Of a stretch of 64,000 nucleotides of DNA, positions 41,837-49,283 are shown piece by piece. Every line of letters begins with the position of its first letter. Within the stretch, counting starts at the first letter, position 1. The stretch lies in the NCBI GenBank assembly GCA_950097265.1, contig CATNDJ010000001.1, positions 89,634 to 153,633 of the forward strand, written 5' to 3'. The notes under the pieces were generated by a model. That model worked only from the letters and a program-made list of their open reading frames with translations, had not been told where the DNA came from and did no database searches. The translations under genes were made by a program, and so were the position numbers. This DNA comes from an uncultured Oscillibacter sp. (GTDB taxonomy: Bacteria; Bacillota; Clostridia; Oscillospirales; Oscillospiraceae).

Positions 41837-42832
41837 ATGTCTGCGACTATTCTTGATGTTGCCAAGCTCAGCGGCTACTCCAAGGCAACGGTTTCCCGTG
41901 CGTTTGTAAACCCCGAACGTGTTTCCAAGCGGGCGAAGGAGACCATTTACCTGGCTGCCAACCGGCTGAATTATACGCCCAACGCCATTGCACAGGCCAT
42001 GGTCCGAAAAAGAACGAACAATATTGGATTCGTCATCTACGAAAAGCAGTACGCGGTCGTTACAAACCCCTTTTACTCCACGATTTTTGAAAGCGTCCTG
42101 CAAACATGCAGCCAAAAGGGATACAGCCTCTTTATATCGTCGGACCGCGGGCTGCGCCTGCCTAACGGGCAGCTCTATATCAAAAAGCAGCTGGACGGCA
42201 TCATCCTCGCCGGGCAGTCCGACGAACAGATGGTGCTGGACCTGCAACGCCAGGGGATGCCGGTGGTTCTGCTCAACAACGCCATGGACCTGGAAAACCT
42301 CGTCTGCGTCACCGCAGATCAGTATAACGGCGCGCTGCTGGCCATGGAGCACCTGCTGGACCGCGGCCACCGGCACATCGGCCTGTTGGCCGGTAAATTT
42401 TCACCCCACGTGTACGCCGGGAGAAACAAGGGATATTACGACGCCCTCTTAAAAGCCGGTATTCCGGTAGACAACCGGAACATCCGGATTGTGGAGCCCA
42501 CCATGGAACAGGCCATCGAAGGCGCCAGCTCCCTGCTGGACCTCCCTGTCCCCCCTACCGCTCTCTACTGCACCAGCGACCTCATCGGCGTCGGCGCGGT
42601 CAAGGCCGCCCTCCGCCGCGGCCTGCGCGTCCCGGAGGACGTGGCCATTATCGGCTTTGACGACGACCAAAACAGCTGCATCGTGGAGCCGGAGCTGACC
42701 ACCATCCACATCCAGAAAGCCGCCATGGGGCGGATCGCCGCCGAGCAGCTGATCGCTCAAATCGAATACGATCTGCCGCAAAAGGAAATCATTCAGACCC
42801 CCGTCAGACTGCTGGTCCGCCGCAGCACATGA
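41837..42832 (+). CDS. LacI family transcriptional regulator
   Basis: 331 residues from the ATG at 41837 (GGAGAGG site); upstream in-frame ATG 41804 overlaps the operator. N-terminal HTH and hinge: ATILDVAKLSGYSKATVSRA then RLNYTPNAIAQAM. A periplasmic-binding-protein-like effector domain follows (NIGFVIYEKQ; DGIILAGQ; LLDRGHRHIGLLAG; AIIGFDDDQ). The effector is unknown. The palindrome AGAACGTTCT occurs at its own promoter and twice before the next gene, so it probably controls that gene and itself. Confidence 0.92.
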   Translation: MSATILDVAKLSGYSKATVSRAFVNPERVSKRAKETIYLAANRLNYTPNAIAQAMVRKRTNNIGFVIYEKQYAVVTNPFYSTIFESVLQTCSQKGYSLFISSDRGLRLPNGQLYIKKQLDGIILAGQSDEQMVLDLQRQGMPVVLLNNAMDLENLVCVTADQYNGALLAMEHLLDRGHRHIGLLAGKFSPHVYAGRNKGYYDALLKAGIPVDNRNIRIVEPTMEQAIEGASSLLDLPVPPTALYCTSDLIGVGAVKAALRRGLRVPEDVAIIGFDDDQNSCIVEPELTTIHIQKAAMGRIAAEQLIAQIEYDLPQKEIIQTPVRLLVRRST

Positions 42833-42984
42833 GCCCTTTCCATGCAGGGCGCGGAAGCCCCCCACGTTCTGTCCCGGGAGAACGCCGAAAGCCGCTTCCG
42901 GCCCTCGCGCCGGCGGCTTCTCCGGCGCAGCCCGGGGAGCGGTCATGACCTCGGCTGCCGCCGGGTGTTTTTGGCGGAAAATTT

Positions 42985-42996
42985 GAGAACGTTCTT
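42985..42996. promoter_or_regulatory. LacI-family operator copy 2
   Basis: GAGAACGTTCTT, sharing the AGAACGTTCT core with 41806-41817 and 43155-43166. It lies 170 bp upstream of operator 3, suitable for looping. Confidence 0.7.
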
Positions 42997-43154
42997 ATTA
43001 TGCCGGCGTTCAGGAGCGGCAGCGCCATTGCAGAAGCCGCATTCCCCTTCTCCCTCACAGCGCCTCTCCTGAACCGCCCCACGTTCCTTCTGTTTGCGGA
43101 GTTCCTCTGTGTACCGCTCCCACCCGGTGGCGCGCTTTATTTTTCCTCAAAAAT

Positions 43155-43166
43155 AAGAACGTTCTT
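43155..43166. promoter_or_regulatory. LacI-family operator copy 3
   Basis: Perfect palindrome AAGAACGTTCTT, ending 4 bp before the -35 of the hydrolase promoter. Confidence 0.75.
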
Positions 43167-43170
43167 GAGA

Positions 43171-43199
43171 TTGAAATAAAAACATTTTTACTTTATTTT
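43171..43199 (+). promoter_or_regulatory. Promoter of the PIG-L family gene
   Basis: TTGAAA (43171-43176), 17-bp spacer, TATTTT (43194-43199). The match is moderate, in an AT-rich stretch. Confidence 0.6.
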
Positions 43200-43269
43200 G
43201 CCATATTTTTGGTTTTCAAATTATCAAAAAGCCTTCAGGCTAAACTATATGAACAAGGAGGAAACGAAG

Positions 43270-44028
43270 ATGGAAGCAGAAAAAAAGCGGGTTCTTGTCG
43301 TAAGCGCCCACGCCGTTGACTTCGTATGGAGGGCCGGCGGCACAATTGCGCAGTACGCGAAGAACGGACACGCGGTAAAAATCATCGACGTCACGCTGGG
43401 CCAGCGGGGCGAATCCGAGAGCCTTTGGAAAAACCGTCCCGGCATCTCGGAGGAAGAGGTGACGGATATCCGCAAGCAGGAGGCCCGGAGGGCGGCGGAG
43501 GTCTTGGGGGCGGAAATCAGCTTCTACGATATGGAAGATCACCTGCTCACCTTTGAAAAGACCGATATTATGCGCCTGGCCCTGGACATCCGGAAATTTC
43601 ACCCCGGCATCGTCCTCACCCACTCCCGGTACGACCCCCTCAACACGGACCACGACAATGTCCACAAAGCGGTCATTGCGGCCCTGCGCATTGCCAATGT
43701 AACCGGCACTTTCCCGGAAATCCCGCCTACGGGCCAGGTTCAGATCTTCACCTTTGAGCCGGATCAGCCCGACATGTGCAAATTTATCCCGGACACCATC
43801 ATAGACGTCAGCGACGTCTACGGCGTCAAGCTGGAAGCCATGAAGCAGGTTCCCACCCAGGCGTTCATGGTCGAGACCTACGGCCGCCGGACCGCCCACC
43901 GCGGGTCCCTGGCCATCCGCTTCAAGAAGGGCATCCAATACGCGGAAGGGTTTGCCCGCGTCCGCCCTATGTGGGAAAGTTCTTTGACTGAGCGCCGCGG
44001 CGGAGAGATGATTTTGCAAAGTCTGTAA
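43270..44028 (+). CDS. PIG-L/LmbE-like protein resembling 4-oxalomesaconate hydratase (GalB)
   Basis: 252 residues from the ATG at 43270, which follows AAGGAGG; ATG 43249 overlaps that site. The N-terminus VVSAHAVDFVWRAGGTIA and GQRGESESLW closely follow GalB-type proteins (VVSAHSADFVWR...), rather than the AHPDDE of PIG-L deacetylases. THSRYDPLNTDHDNVH gives the second metal-site region, and FTFEPDQPDMCKF also matches GalB. GalB hydrates 4-oxalomesaconate in gallate degradation; no other gallate genes are here, so the substrate may differ. LacI-type operators flank its promoter. Confidence 0.82.
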   Translation: MEAEKKRVLVVSAHAVDFVWRAGGTIAQYAKNGHAVKIIDVTLGQRGESESLWKNRPGISEEEVTDIRKQEARRAAEVLGAEISFYDMEDHLLTFEKTDIMRLALDIRKFHPGIVLTHSRYDPLNTDHDNVHKAVIAALRIANVTGTFPEIPPTGQVQIFTFEPDQPDMCKFIPDTIIDVSDVYGVKLEAMKQVPTQAFMVETYGRRTAHRGSLAIRFKKGIQYAEGFARVRPMWESSLTERRGGEMILQSL

Positions 44029-44044
44029 AGGAGATGGTTTGACT

Positions 44045-44262
44045 ATGAAATACTGCGAACTGGGGAAAAGCGGCATTCAGGTATCTCCGTCTTCCGCTAC
44101 TGCAACCTCTACCCCCTCTGCATCGGCGCGGTCGCCGCGGGGAATCTGGATTTCGGCTCCATCGTCACGGAAACCTTTCCCCTGGAGCAGGCGCAGAAGG
44201 CGTTTGAAACGGCGATTCACGACAAAGAGCGCATCTACAAGGTCATGATCGATATGGCATGA
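44045..44262 (+). pseudogene. Chimeric remnant: aldo/keto reductase start joined to zinc alcohol dehydrogenase end
   Basis: A good SD and ATG (44045) start MKYCELGKSGIQVS, the typical beginning of an aldo/keto reductase. From 44089, in a different frame, comes VFRYCNLYPLCIGAVAAGN, then FPLEQAQKAFETA and KVMIDMA with a stop at 44260. This is the usual C-terminus of a medium-chain Zn-dependent alcohol/sorbitol dehydrogenase. Two unrelated gene ends have therefore been joined by deletion, removing most of both. A strong terminator follows. Confidence 0.75.
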
Positions 44263-44282
44263 GGCAAAATTCCGCAAGGCAA

Positions 44283-44328
44283 AACGGCTCCCGCTTTTCG
44301 GCAGAAAGCTCGAAAAGCGGGAGCCGTT
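44283..44328. terminator. Bidirectional terminator
   Basis: 18-bp perfect stem AACGGCTCCCGCTTTTCG / CGAAAAGCGGGAGCCGTT with a 10-nt loop, between the dehydrogenase relic and the CheY-like gene. Confidence 0.85.
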
Positions 44329-44332
44329 CGGT

Positions 44333-44695
44333 TTATGACAAAGCCTCTTCAAACACCTTCAAAAGCTGCTCCTGATGGAACGGCTTATCCGCAAAGCCCC
44401 TGGCCCCGATGGCCTTGGCCCTCTCAAAGGTATCGTCGTAGGCCAGGGAGGAAACCATTACGATCCTCGCGTCCGGGTTCTCTTTCAGAATGATCTCCGC
44501 GGCGTCCAGACCGTCCATTCCCTGCATGATGATGTCCATGGTCACCAGGTCGGGCTGTACCTCGGCGTAGCGCTCAATGGCCTCCTCGCCGCTGCGGCAG
44601 TGGGCCGCAATCTCGTAATCCGTTCCCTTCAGGACGTCCTCCATCTGGACCCGGACCAGCCGGGAGTCGTCCACCACCATAATTCGCCTGCTCAT
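44333..44695 (-). CDS. CheY-like single-domain response regulator
   Basis: 120 residues, a stand-alone receiver. Acidic pair in MVVDDSRLVR, phospho-Asp in DLVTMDIIMQGMDG, switch Ser in VMVSSLAYD, invariant Lys in FADKPF. It has the CheY/CheB-REC-like sequence style and no output domain. It is the last gene of the kinase - regulator - CheX - CheY operon, 14 bp after cheX-like, so CheX probably dephosphorylates it. SD GGGGGAC. Confidence 0.93.
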   Translation of the reverse strand: MSRRIMVVDDSRLVRVQMEDVLKGTDYEIAAHCRSGEEAIERYAEVQPDLVTMDIIMQGMDGLDAAEIILKENPDARIVMVSSLAYDDTFERAKAIGARGFADKPFHQEQLLKVFEEALS

Positions 44696-44709
44696 TTGAT
44701 TGTCCCCCT

Positions 44710-45195
44710 TTATTCGGTCCCGGCCGGCCCGTCCTTATGGGCGCTGGGCACATGATGTATCAGCTGCGCGCTCTCCGCGTGTTCGTCGGAGTAGGTGAGA
44801 ATAAACTGCGCGTCCTGGCCCTCCGGCTCATAGCGCCCATGGTAAAACACCGGGGCGCCGAAGTGGGCCGGGACCTGGGTGGCCCGGTACATGGCCCCCA
44901 CGATTTTGCCGCAGAGCACGTTGAAATACTCCTTGCTGAACTCCTCCACGTCCTCGGGCGTTACCGCCTCCTCGTGGAAGGAGTTGCGGGCCATGCGGGA
45001 GAGCAGGCTGGTGTCCGCGCAGAGGGTGAGGCTGGTGCCGAAGCCCTTGTCGAAGGTGATGTGGACGGTGCACAGGTCCTCCCCCAGGGGCTGGTCCCCC
45101 TGGTGCAGGCGGACCCCGGCGGTCCGCTCCGTTACATCCTGCAGCGCCTGGTCCAGAATCTGCTCAAGCTCTTCTCTTGTCACGGCGGTATTCAT
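44710..45195 (-). CDS. CheX-like chemotaxis phosphatase
   Basis: 161 residues with the CheC/CheX fold pattern. The catalytic helix carries the E...N pair in EEFSKEYFNVLCGKIVGAMY. CheX dephosphorylates CheY-type receivers. The C-terminus (SDEHAESAQLIHHVPSAHKD) extends slightly past the domain. It lies between two receiver-only genes, one of which (44333-44695) is the closest CheY. SD AGGAG. Confidence 0.85.
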   Translation of the reverse strand: MNTAVTREELEQILDQALQDVTERTAGVRLHQGDQPLGEDLCTVHITFDKGFGTSLTLCADTSLLSRMARNSFHEEAVTPEDVEEFSKEYFNVLCGKIVGAMYRATQVPAHFGAPVFYHGRYEPEGQDAQFILTYSDEHAESAQLIHHVPSAHKDGPAGTE

Positions 45196-45216
45196 AAGTC
45201 ACATTCTCCTGGCGGT

Positions 45217-45630
45217 TCAGTAATAGGTACGGTCCTGCTTGTTCGGGTCCAGCGCCCGCTGAATCCGCTCCAGCAGGTCGTCGGGGGCGAAGGGCTTCAG
45301 GACATAATCGGCAATCCCCAGATTGATGCCCTCCATGACGGACTTCCTGTCCTCCATGCCGGTCAGCATGATCACCGGGATGTCGGCCCGGTCCTCCATG
45401 GCGCGGATTTCCCGCAGAGTCTCAAAGCCGTCCTTGGGCACCATGCGGATGTCCAGCAAAATCAGGTCGGGCTTCTCCTGCTCCAGAAACCGCAGAGCCC
45501 GGGCGCCGGAATTGACTGTGACCACGTCGTAATACTTTTCCAGGGTGTCCGTAATCCGCAGCAGAATGGTGGCCGCGTCGTCTACCGCTAAAATGCGCTT
45601 CCGATAGCCTCTTCTTCTCATCTGAGTCAT
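45217..45630 (-). CDS. Single-domain response regulator
   Basis: 137 residues. Acidic pair in ILAVDDAATI, phospho-Asp in DLILLDIRMVPKDG, Thr in VIMLTGMED, Lys in LKPFAPDDL. No output domain. The ATG overlaps the stop of the hybrid kinase gene (ATGA), so it is co-translated and is the probable phospho-acceptor of the kinase's Hpt domain. An internal ATG at 45615 is a weaker alternative start. Confidence 0.92.
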   Translation of the reverse strand: MTQMRRRGYRKRILAVDDAATILLRITDTLEKYYDVVTVNSGARALRFLEQEKPDLILLDIRMVPKDGFETLREIRAMEDRADIPVIMLTGMEDRKSVMEGINLGIADYVLKPFAPDDLLERIQRALDPNKQDRTYY

Positions 45631-48482
45631 TTGCTTCCCGTCTCCTTTTCAAGTTTGCTCAAAAGCTGGTTCAGCAGCGCTTCCGCGTTGTCGTCCTCAT
45701 ACAGCTTCAGTTGTCCCTGAATCTCCCGGAGGCTGTCTGCCGCCTCCTGCGGCAGCTCGTGGCGCAGAAGGTCCTCCACGGCTCCGGCGCATTCCTTCGA
45801 CCGGAAATGCTCCAATTCATCCAGGGCTCCCCTCACCCGCTCTTCCAGCTCCTCCGGGGGCAGGGGCGGCAGCGCTTCCTCCCGGGGGGCGTCCTGCCGC
45901 CGCTTCTCCAAAAACAGGCCGATGTTCTCCAGCAGCCTCTCATAGTTCTCCATCAGCGCGGGGAACTGGCGGGCGATGAACTCTGTGTCGCCCTGGGCGG
46001 CGGCGTTCTCCTGGGCCCGGGCCATGTTGGAAACGTCCATGGCCCCGATGTTGGCGGAGGCGCTTTTCAGCCCGTGGACCTCCACCTGATAGCGGGAGAT
46101 ATCGGACCCGGCCAGCTCCCGCAGAAGCGCCTTTTTGCGCTGCCCGTCCATGTGGTAGAGCTCCAGCAGATCGGCGAAGCCCGCTTCGTCGCCAACATAA
46201 TAACGGGATGCGGCGCTGATGTCAATCCCCTCAATTTGAAAACCGCTCAAATCCGCAGGGGCGGGCTCCGCCGCCTCCCCGGCGGCCGCCTCCCGGCGCT
46301 CCTCCGGGACCCAGCAGGCCAGAAGCCGGCCCAGCTCCCGCCGGTCCAGGGGCTTGGCGATGAAATCCTGAAACCCCTTTTCCAAAAAGCGCTCCCGCAT
46401 GCCCGACATGGCGTTGGCCGTCAGGGCGATGATGGCCGGGGCGGTTCCGTTCTCCCCGCAGTCCCGGCGGATGATCTCCGCCGCCTCGATGCCGTCCATG
46501 ACGGGCATCATGTGGTCCATGAAAATGATATCGTACCGGTTCCGGCGCACCAGCTCAATGGCCTCCGGTCCGCTCTCGGCCTCCGTGAGGTCGAAGGCAT
46601 AGCTCTTCAAAAAGCCCCGGGCCACCTTGCGGTTAATCAGGTTGTCGTCCACCAGCAGCACCTTCACCCCGGGGGCCGTGAAGGCCTCGGCCTGTTCCAT
46701 CTCCGACGGGAGGAGCTCCGGGACCTCCGAGATGGGCCGCCGGTCCACGATCTTCTGCGGGATCGTGATGGACACCGCGGTCCCCTCTCCGTAGACGCTC
46801 TCCACCTTGATGTCCCCGCCCATCAGCTCCACCATGTGCTTGACGATGGCCAGCCCCAGGCCGGTGCCCTCCACGCTCCGGTTTCGCTTGGAGTCCACCT
46901 GGCGGAAGTCCTCAAAAATCTTTCCCAGGTCCTCCTCCCGGATTCCGCAGCCGGTGTCCTCCACCCGGAAGGTAATCAGCTCCTCGTCCTCCTGCGGACC
47001 GGGCACGCCGGTGACGCAGGCCCGGACGTAGCCCTCTTTTGTGAATTTGATGGCGTTGTTGAGGATGTTGATGAGAATTTGTTTGATCCGCCCCTCGTCG
47101 CCGTTGTACCGGCAGGGCAGCGAGCGGTCGCACTCGTATTTCATAATCAGCCCGCGCTTGGAGGCAGCCAGGTCCATCATGCCCACCACCTCGTCCACCA
47201 CGGTCTTCAGGTGGTAGTCCGCGTACACCAGCTCCATCTTGCCCGCCTCCACCTTGGACAGGTCCAGGATGTCGTTGATAATTGCCAGCAGGTTTTTGGC
47301 CGCAGACTGCACGTCCTTGGCGTGGGCGTATATGGAGGGGTCCTCGCTTTCCTCCATAATGATGTCGTTCAGCCCTATGATGGCGTTCATCGGGGTGCGG
47401 ATTTCGTGGGACATGTTGGCCAGGAACTCGCTTTTGGCGATGTTGGCTTTCTCCGCCTGCTGCCGCACCCGCTTGATTTCATTGATGTAGGCCTTGACAT
47501 CCGTCATATCCAGAATCAGGATGACGCAGCCCTGTTTCCGGCCGTTTTCGTCCACAATCTGTTTGCTGTGGCACTCGTAGTGCTGCCCGTTGATGGAAAA
47601 GCTCCAGGGGATGTTTTCGTTGAGCATCTCTTCCCGGAACTCCTCCATTACCCGGATGTCCTCCCCCAGCTTGTGGGATGGCAGGTTGACGAAGATGTGG
47701 GCGGCTGCCTGGTTGTAGCTGACCAGCCGGTCGTGGTCGTCCAGGGCGATAACCCCGTCCCCCAGGCTCTCCAGCACCTTCTCCGCCGCCAGGTGCCGGA
47801 AGTCGTAGTTCCGGCGGCTCCACACCACGATGACCACCAGGGACATAGAGATGGCCAGGGTCACCGGAGTCAGGTCGAACACCTTCGTGAGCTTGCAGAC
47901 ATAGGCCGCCAGCATGATGATGGGCATGGTGGAGATGAGCAGGATGGATTTGTACTGGCGGTTGATCCGCTGATCCGAGCGGAGGCGCACCGCCCGGAAC
48001 AGGGTGTACATACAGAGGAGATAGGGAACGCCGATGCGGCTCACCATAAAGAGCATGTACAGCGGGCCGTAGGCGATGCTGATGTAGTGGTAGCCGTCCG
48101 GAGCGGTCAGCCATTGAAACTCCCGGTAGAACAGGCCGTTCCAGTTGAAAAACACCGTGGGCAGCGCCAGGAAGTTGACGGCGCCCAGGAGGCACAGCAG
48201 CTTCTTGGGCGGCGCGGCGTAGCAGTAGGCGTAAATAAACCAGCAGTAGCACAGGGGGACAAAGGTGTGTCCCAGGTTTTCCACCGTCACCGCCGTCACG
48301 GCGGCCTCCAGCGTGGGGGCCGTCAGCTCCAGAAGATACCCCGCGCTCTGCACCAGCGTGCCGCACATGATGAAAATCAGCAGCTTCTGTTCCTGGGCCC
48401 CCTCCCCGTTGATCAAAAGCAGCAGGGCCACAAAAATCAGGCATATACCGAAGCACGTCAATGCAATGACAAAGTTTTCCAT
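45627..48482 (-). CDS. 7TM-type hybrid histidine kinase with receiver and Hpt domains
   Basis: 951 residues from the ATG at 48482 (GGTGGAG nearby). The N-terminus has about seven hydrophobic helices (residues about 1-225), like the histidine-kinase 7TM sensor. Then a PAS domain (about 240-345), HisKA with FLANMSHEIRTPMNA (His near 360), HATPase_c (NILNNAIKFTKEG, DTGCGIREED, GTGLGLAI), receiver (LLVDDNLINRKVA, IIFMDHMMPVMDG) and a C-terminal Hpt domain with HGLKSASANIGA. It can run a complete His-Asp-His relay to the co-translated response regulator. It heads the operon with CheX and CheY. Confidence 0.93.
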   Translation of the reverse strand: MENFVIALTCFGICLIFVALLLLINGEGAQEQKLLIFIMCGTLVQSAGYLLELTAPTLEAAVTAVTVENLGHTFVPLCYCWFIYAYCYAAPPKKLLCLLGAVNFLALPTVFFNWNGLFYREFQWLTAPDGYHYISIAYGPLYMLFMVSRIGVPYLLCMYTLFRAVRLRSDQRINRQYKSILLISTMPIIMLAAYVCKLTKVFDLTPVTLAISMSLVVIVVWSRRNYDFRHLAAEKVLESLGDGVIALDDHDRLVSYNQAAAHIFVNLPSHKLGEDIRVMEEFREEMLNENIPWSFSINGQHYECHSKQIVDENGRKQGCVILILDMTDVKAYINEIKRVRQQAEKANIAKSEFLANMSHEIRTPMNAIIGLNDIIMEESEDPSIYAHAKDVQSAAKNLLAIINDILDLSKVEAGKMELVYADYHLKTVVDEVVGMMDLAASKRGLIMKYECDRSLPCRYNGDEGRIKQILINILNNAIKFTKEGYVRACVTGVPGPQEDEELITFRVEDTGCGIREEDLGKIFEDFRQVDSKRNRSVEGTGLGLAIVKHMVELMGGDIKVESVYGEGTAVSITIPQKIVDRRPISEVPELLPSEMEQAEAFTAPGVKVLLVDDNLINRKVARGFLKSYAFDLTEAESGPEAIELVRRNRYDIIFMDHMMPVMDGIEAAEIIRRDCGENGTAPAIIALTANAMSGMRERFLEKGFQDFIAKPLDRRELGRLLACWVPEERREAAAGEAAEPAPADLSGFQIEGIDISAASRYYVGDEAGFADLLELYHMDGQRKKALLRELAGSDISRYQVEVHGLKSASANIGAMDVSNMARAQENAAAQGDTEFIARQFPALMENYERLLENIGLFLEKRRQDAPREEALPPLPPEELEERVRGALDELEHFRSKECAGAVEDLLRHELPQEAADSLREIQGQLKLYEDDNAEALLNQLLSKLEKETGSK

Positions 48483-48555
48483 TCTCTTCTCCACCTGCCC
48501 GGGCCCGCCGTTTTACGCCCGGATAAAAGAGCGCAAAGGGGCCCTAATGCTAATA

Positions 48556-48584
48556 ACAATAGTATATTTTCGCTATGATGTCAA
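48556..48584 (-). promoter_or_regulatory. Promoter of the kinase - CheX - CheY operon
   Basis: Minus strand TTGACA (48579-48584), 17-bp spacer, TATTGT (48556-48561). Confidence 0.75.
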
Positions 48585-48706
48585 GGAATCCGGGGCCATA
48601 TTTTTCCCCCGGCCCGGCCTTTTGAGGGGCGGGCGGTTTTTCCTCTCGCTTTCCCTGGGAAACTATGGTATTCTATGCTTATAAACCGGCAAAAGGGGGG
48701 GAGGCC

Positions 48707-49150
48707 TTGAACAGGGACAAGACGGGCCGGGGCGGAGCCATTGCCGCCTCCGGCTGGCCCAGGGCGCTTTTCTACCTCGTTCAGTTCACCTGGGGGCTGC
48801 CGGTGAACCTCGCCGGCCTGCTGGTTTTCCTGTGCTATCCCCATTCCCGCAGGGAGCGGTTCTGCAACAGCTCCGTCACCTACCTGCCGGGGGGCCAGGG
48901 CGGGCTGTCCCTGGGGGTCTTCCTCTTTCTCGGCGGGCAGGAGAACCCCGGGCTGCGGGTCCACGAGTACGGCCACACCATCCAGTGCCTGTTCCTGGGG
49001 CCCCTGTACTGGGTTCTCGTCGTGCTCCCCAGCGCCGTCTGGTATCACTGCTTCGCGAGCTACCGGCAAAAGCGCCGGATCCCCTACGACGCCCTTTACT
49101 GCGAGCGCTGGGCCACCGCCTGGGGGAAGAAGTGGAGCGGCATACCGTGA
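48707..49150 (+). CDS. Small membrane protein with HEYGH metallopeptidase-like motif
   Basis: 147 residues if the TTG at 48707 after GGGGGGGAGG is used; an in-frame ATG at 48665 sits in promoter-like sequence. Hydrophobic segments lie near residues 20-42, about 65-78 and 95-115. The conserved core is SVTYLPGGQGGLSLGVFLFL followed by VHEYGHTIQCLFLGPLYW. HEYGH is an HExxH-type zinc motif placed at a membrane helix, as in site-2-protease-like proteins, but the protein is far shorter than M50 peptidases. Similar small proteins occur widely without known function. Confidence 0.68.
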   Translation: MNRDKTGRGGAIAASGWPRALFYLVQFTWGLPVNLAGLLVFLCYPHSRRERFCNSSVTYLPGGQGGLSLGVFLFLGGQENPGLRVHEYGHTIQCLFLGPLYWVLVVLPSAVWYHCFASYRQKRRIPYDALYCERWATAWGKKWSGIP

Positions 49151-49184
49151 CGGCGGGCGGTATCCAAACCCATGCGCATGGCAA

Positions 49185-49221
49185 AGGCCGCGGAAATTCG
49201 TTGAATTTCCGCGGCCTCTTT
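49185..49221. terminator. Hairpin terminator with GGAAATTC core
   Basis: 15-bp perfect stem AGGCCGCGGAAATTC / GAATTTCCGCGGCCT, loop GTT, then CTTTG. Its core is shared with the terminator at 62544-62580. Confidence 0.8.
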
Positions 49222-49283
49222 GTGCCGTAAAGAATGGAAGCTTCCGGACCCCCGGGACCGTTTTGCTGGAACGGCGCGCCGCG

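Larger units (their letters stand above)
42833..43269. other. Intergenic region with two LacI-type operators
   Basis: No supported gene. Two copies of the AGAACGTTCT palindrome (42985-42996 and 43155-43166) are 170 bp apart, and a promoter lies at 43171-43199. The part before 42980 is very GC-rich and may be decayed coding sequence, but I recognise nothing in it. Confidence 0.55.

Noticed and set aside
42997-43190. A short open frame between the two LacI-type operators
   Set aside because: No SD, unusual composition, and it reads through operator 3; it looks like chance.
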